Below the pieces are notes generated by a model. That model made no database searches and was not told the origin of the DNA. It worked only from the letters and a program-made list of their open reading frames with translations. 64,000 nt of DNA from Mycolicibacterium sp. (GTDB lineage: Bacteria > Actinomycetota > Actinomycetes > Mycobacteriales > Mycobacteriaceae), in the NCBI RefSeq assembly GCF_016462545.1, contig NZ_JAEMTA010000002.1:85997-149996 (forward strand), in the 5' to 3' direction. Shown in pieces: positions 60,712 through 64,000 of the stretch (within the stretch, counting starts at the first letter, position 1; every line of letters begins with the position of its first letter). The translations under genes were made by a program, and so were the position numbers.

Positions 60712-62153
60712 CGTGCGGCTACGGCTTTGGTGCCGAAGTAGGAGTGCAGGCCCTCGGGCCCGTACTCACGACCGAAACCGCTGTTCTTGAACCCGCCGAA
60801 CGGTGCGTCGAGCGCCTGGGGTGCGCCGTTGACGCGGATGCCGCCAGCCCGGATCCGGGTGGCCACCGCCAGTCCGAGCTCCGGCTGCGCGGTCCACACC
60901 GATCCGGCCAGTCCGTACTCCGAATCGTTGGCGATGTCGACTGCATCGTCGAGATCGCGGTAAGACTGGACGGCCACGACGGGGCCGAAGACCTCCTCGC
61001 GGGCAATCCGCATCCCCGAGGTGACGCCGGTGAACACGGTCGGCTCGACGTAGAAACCCTTGGCCAGGCCAGCTGGGCGGCCACCCCCGGTGGCGACCTG
61101 CGCACCCTCGTCGGTGGCGATGTCGAGGTAGTTCAGCACGCGGTCGCGCTGTCGACGTGACACCAGCGGACCGACGAGGGTTTTCGGGTCCCACGGATCA
61201 CCGACCGGCCAGCGCTCCACTCCCGCGACGAACTTCTCTACGAACTCGTCATGGCGATCGCGGGGGACCAGCATCCTGGTCTGCGCCATGCAGGACTGGC
61301 CGGTGTTGCCGATGGACATCGGCACCAGTCGCTTGATGCTCCAGTCGAAGTCCGCGTCGTCGAGCAGAACGGCGGCAGACTTGCCGCCGAGCTCGAGGGT
61401 GAGCGGGGTGAGCCGCTCGCTGCAGCGAGACATGATCGCGCGGCCTGCCGCGGTACTTCCCGTGAAGACGACCTTGTCGATCCCGGGATGCCCGACGAGG
61501 TGGTCGCCGACCGCGGCGTCACCGGCGACGAAGCTCACGACGCCCTCGGGCACGCCGGCCCGCTCGATCGCCTCGGCAAGCGGATAGGTGTCCAGGGGTG
61601 TCTCCAGAGCGGATTTCACGATGATCGAACAGCCCGAAACCAGTGCCGGCGCAAGCTTGTTCATGATCGATCGCAGCGGAGCGTTCCACGGCACGATGGC
61701 GGCGATGACACCGAGCGGCTCGTGCCAGACGCGGCTCGTCCCGCCGCCCGCCGTGCGCGTCTCTCCATCGCTGAACGCCTCGATGAGGTCGGCGTAATAG
61801 CGCAGCGCGGCGATCGGGATCACCACGTGGTCCGCGGCGCAGAACGCGACCGGCGCTCCCATCTCCGCAGTGATGACGTCGGCGAGCTCGTCGGAACGCT
61901 TGTCGAGGTCATCGGCGATCGCGCGGACGACCGCGGCGCGGTCGGCCGCGCTGCAGCGGCGCCAATCGCCGTCGTCGAACGCCCGTCGCGCGGCGGTGAC
62001 GGCAGCGTCGATGTCCAGCGGCGATCCCATCGGCACCTTCGCGATGATCTCTTCGCTGTTGGGACTGATCACATCCAACGTCGCCTTCGTCGCCGGGGCG
62101 ACGAAGCGCCCGCCGACGAAAAGGTCGTCGCGGTCCCATCTGCCGGTTGTCAT
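60708..62153 (-). CDS. Aldehyde dehydrogenase (NAD(P)+)
   Basis: 481 aa from ATG 62153. Full ALDH fold: GVIAAIVPWNAPLRSIMNKL, FTGSTAAGRAI, catalytic Glu in LTLELGGKSAAVLL, catalytic Cys in GNTGQSCMAQTRMLV, EEVFGPVVAVQSYRDLDDAV and FGGFKNSGFGREYGPEGLHS. It would oxidise an aldehyde to the acid feeding the CoA-dependent pathway. Position between the SDR and the FadE pair suggests the order alcohol, aldehyde, acid, acyl-CoA, enoyl-CoA. Confidence 0.92.
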   Translation of the reverse strand: MTTGRWDRDDLFVGGRFVAPATKATLDVISPNSEEIIAKVPMGSPLDIDAAVTAARRAFDDGDWRRCSAADRAAVVRAIADDLDKRSDELADVITAEMGAPVAFCAADHVVIPIAALRYYADLIEAFSDGETRTAGGGTSRVWHEPLGVIAAIVPWNAPLRSIMNKLAPALVSGCSIIVKSALETPLDTYPLAEAIERAGVPEGVVSFVAGDAAVGDHLVGHPGIDKVVFTGSTAAGRAIMSRCSERLTPLTLELGGKSAAVLLDDADFDWSIKRLVPMSIGNTGQSCMAQTRMLVPRDRHDEFVEKFVAGVERWPVGDPWDPKTLVGPLVSRRQRDRVLNYLDIATDEGAQVATGGGRPAGLAKGFYVEPTVFTGVTSGMRIAREEVFGPVVAVQSYRDLDDAVDIANDSEYGLAGSVWTAQPELGLAVATRIRAGGIRVNGAPQALDAPFGGFKNSGFGREYGPEGLHSYFGTKAVAAR

Positions 62154-62172
62154 GGGGTTCCTCGAAATTCGG

Positions 62173-63060
62173 TCACGGTGAAAGGGACTGCCAGCGCATG
62201 CCCTTGGCGACGGCGGGGTCGTATTGTTCGGTGAATAGGCCGCCGGTGAGGCCAGCGTCGACGAACAACGACGTGCCGTTGACGAAGCTGGCAAGCGGGC
62301 TGTTCAGGAACACCATCGGCCACGCCTGCTCGACGGGGTTCGCGAGTCGGCCCAGCAGGCGCGGATAGTTCTGTAGCATTTCGATGCCGCCGTCCTTCTC
62401 CTTCATGACCTTGGTGAAGTCACGAGTCGCCGCAGTCTTGGTGCCGCCGGGATTGATGGCGTTCAGGCGAATTTTCGACCCGATGGCGGTGATCCCGCGC
62501 CGTGCCACGTAGGCATTCACCGCCTCTTTCGAAAAGTCATACGGATATCCGCCTCTGTCCAGGTTCTCCAGCCCCCAGGCCCGCGCCGACGGGGCGTCCT
62601 CGGTGTCCAACAGTTCCGTCAGCAGCGCGATGTGGCGCTGCCACGACACCCCGGAGGTGGAGCCGATACAGCAGATCGCGCTGCCGGAAGGCATGCGGCC
62701 GAGGACGTTCTCGGTCAGCAAACGCATGCCGATGAAGTTCACGGCGAGGATCTGCTGCGGGTCGAAAGTGCCTGGCACACCGGCGCAGTTGAACAGTGCG
62801 TTGATCTCGCCACCGATGGCGTCGACGATGTCGGTGACCTGACCGTCGTCGGTCAGATCGATTGAATGGCATTGGGCCACTCCGGGAATCGGAGACTCAC
62901 GCAGATCCGCGGCATGCACCTCGGCACCCAACCCGACGAGCAGTTCGGTGGTCGCGGCGCCAATTCCGGACGCGGCACCGGTGACGATGACGCGTTTGCC
63001 GTCGTAGTTCAGGGCGTTGCGAAGGTCCGGTGCTGGCGTTGCTTGGTGCGCCTGGCTCAT
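62173..63060 (-). CDS. SDR oxidoreductase, 3-alpha-hydroxysteroid-dehydrogenase-like
   Basis: 295 aa. TGAASGIGAATTELL cofactor loop, acidic VHAADLRES (NAD), NCAGVPG, Ser in CCIGSTSGVSW, Tyr-x3-Lys in YPYDFSKEAVNAYVA (Tyr-x-Phe-Ser-Lys pattern). The long insertion ALLTELLDTEDAPSARAWGL before the active-site Tyr resembles the substrate-loop of 3-alpha-HSD/carbonyl-reductase type SDRs. Start overlaps the crotonase stop by four bases (ATGA). A hydroxysteroid or bulky alcohol substrate is possible but unproven. Confidence 0.83.
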   Translation of the reverse strand: MSQAHQATPAPDLRNALNYDGKRVIVTGAASGIGAATTELLVGLGAEVHAADLRESPIPGVAQCHSIDLTDDGQVTDIVDAIGGEINALFNCAGVPGTFDPQQILAVNFIGMRLLTENVLGRMPSGSAICCIGSTSGVSWQRHIALLTELLDTEDAPSARAWGLENLDRGGYPYDFSKEAVNAYVARRGITAIGSKIRLNAINPGGTKTAATRDFTKVMKEKDGGIEMLQNYPRLLGRLANPVEQAWPMVFLNSPLASFVNGTSLFVDAGLTGGLFTEQYDPAVAKGMRWQSLSP

Positions 63061-63851
63061 GACGACGCTTTACGCGCGTCCGATCGGGAGACGAACTCGT
63101 CGACGATCGCCTGGTGCTCAGGGGTATCGAAGGACTGATACTCCTGGCTCAGCGCATACTCGAGTACACCGGCGACCGCTCTCTTGACGTGCATGTTGAG
63201 AGCCTTCTTCGTGGTCTGCACGGCATGTGGCGGTTGGGCCGCGAGCTTCTCGGCGACCTTCATTGCCTCGTCCATCAGGTCGGCGTCAGCGACCTTGCGG
63301 GTCGCCAAGCCGATCTCGACGGCACGGTCGGCCGAAATCCGCTCGCTGGTCAGCAGATATTCCTTGGCCCGAATCATCCCCATCAGCAGCGGCCACGTCG
63401 GTGCCCCGCCGTCGGCGGCGGTCAACCCGACACCGACGTGCGGGTCGGCGATGAACGCACTCTCCGCGATCAGCACGATGTCGCTGCACACCGCGATGTT
63501 GCAACCGAGTCCCACGGCCGGGCCGTTGACCGCGGCCACCACTGGCAGTGGGAAGTCGATCATCTCGTTCAGGAGGTGACCCGCACGGTCCATCTCGATC
63601 TGCCTGGCTCGGGTGTCGGTGCGTAGTTCGACGAAGTGACGCATGTCGCCGCCCGCACTGAAAGCCTTTCCGGCGCCGGTGATCACGACCGACCTGGCAT
63701 CGGGGTCATCCGCGAGGTGTCGCCAGACGGCATTGAGCGCCAGATGCAGGGCCTCATTGGTGGCGTTCAGCGCCTCTGGACGGTTGAGCGTCACTACGCG
63801 GACGGCGCCCCGCGACTCGATGAGGAGTTCGGGGGCAAAGGGGTTGGTCAT
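63057..63851 (-). CDS. Enoyl-CoA hydratase/isomerase family (crotonase)
   Basis: 264 aa from ATG 63851. VVTLNRPEALNATNEALHLA, VVITGAGKAFSAGGDMRHFV, AVNGPAVGLGCNIAVCSDIV and PHVGVGLTAADGGAPTWPLL. The second-Glu position region reads TAADGGAP, with Asp instead of Glu, as in the crotonase at 54839. ATGA overlaps connect it to the P450-like gene upstream and to the SDR downstream, so at least six genes form one operon. Confidence 0.85.
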   Translation of the reverse strand: MTNPFAPELLIESRGAVRVVTLNRPEALNATNEALHLALNAVWRHLADDPDARSVVITGAGKAFSAGGDMRHFVELRTDTRARQIEMDRAGHLLNEMIDFPLPVVAAVNGPAVGLGCNIAVCSDIVLIAESAFIADPHVGVGLTAADGGAPTWPLLMGMIRAKEYLLTSERISADRAVEIGLATRKVADADLMDEAMKVAEKLAAQPPHAVQTTKKALNMHVKRAVAGVLEYALSQEYQSFDTPEHQAIVDEFVSRSDARKASS

Positions 63852-64000
63852 GCAGAGTCCTGTCCCGCAACCGGAGCTGATGGGTTCGGTGTCCACCGCA
63901 ACGGTAGTTCGGTGAAGGCGAAGGTGTTGGCAGGGAATGCGATCGCAGGGGTGTGGTCCGGGGCGAGTGCGAAGTCGGGAACGTGGCGCAGCCATTCGTT
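63848..64000 (-). CDS. Cytochrome P450 C-terminal fragment (window edge)
   Basis: Only the last 50 codons are inside the window. They read NEWLRHVPDFALAPDHTPAI and then AFTELPLRW, matching the end of bacterial P450s (EWLRRIPDF, then LPLRW or LPLVW). The heme-binding cysteine loop would lie upstream of this stretch and outside the window, so the call rests on the tail alone. Its stop overlaps the crotonase ATG by four bases. Confidence 0.6.
   Translation of the reverse strand, partial: NEWLRHVPDFALAPDHTPAIAFPANTFAFTELPLRWTPNPSAPVAGQDSA

Overview
The window is high-GC actinobacterial chromosome, almost certainly a non-tuberculous Mycobacterium/Mycolicibacterium. The best evidence is the block at 9.6-15.0 kb: three tandem mycolic-acid methyltransferase paralogues followed by a LipG-like hydrolase and an ABC1/AarF kinase. 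This is the gene order I recall for Rv0642c-Rv0647c of M. tuberculosis. Many echA, fadE, SDR and LLM-oxidoreductase genes also fit this group.

Region 1 (1-9.4 kb) is a cell-envelope/exopolysaccharide locus. A leftward operon encodes a fused UDP-xylose-synthase-like/UDP-glucose dehydrogenase protein, a polyprenyl-phosphate sugar-1-phosphate transferase and a low-molecular-weight protein tyrosine phosphatase (cut by the window edge). A GT4 glycosyltransferase, a methyltransferase, a membrane-anchored DUF4012 protein and a small exported protein follow. Region 2 (9.5-17.2 kb) holds the mycolate methyltransferase block, two LipG-like hydrolases, the ABC1 kinase, a repeat-rich lipoprotein and a DinB-family protein.

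Region 3 (about 17.34-32.5 kb) is an accessory island. It starts where a divergent gene next to dinB is reduced to a 10-codon stub running into an array of TGTCAT repeats. It carries a compact two-gene CBASS anti-phage system (HNH-SAVED effector, CD-NTase), a translationally coupled Tn7-like transposition module (TnsA-like nuclease, DDE transposase, AAA+ ATPase), orphan antitoxin-like genes and two TniQ proteins. The second TniQ is coupled to an XRE regulator and carries several C-terminal HTH segments, the last LysR-like. The island ends in small ORFs and an IS21 istB remnant. I could not find a convincing right transposon end, so whether CBASS is cargo of the Tn7-like element or lies beside it is open.

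Region 4 (32.5-64 kb) is a dense catabolic region built from short operons, many with 1-4 base stop/start overlaps. It encodes two heteromeric-looking acyl-CoA dehydrogenase pairs plus one stand-alone enzyme, an alpha-methylacyl-CoA racemase-like protein, a two-subunit MaoC-type hydratase, seven crotonases, SDRs, a zinc alcohol dehydrogenase, an aldehyde dehydrogenase, CoA ligases (one frameshifted), two LLM flavin/F420 oxidoreductases, two amidohydrolases, thioesterases, a GntR regulator and the end of a probable P450. Together these suggest activation, racemisation and beta-oxidation of a methyl-branched or polycyclic (steroid- or terpenoid-like) carboxylic acid. The actual substrate cannot be read from the sequence. 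A thiolase remnant and the broken ligase show some decay.
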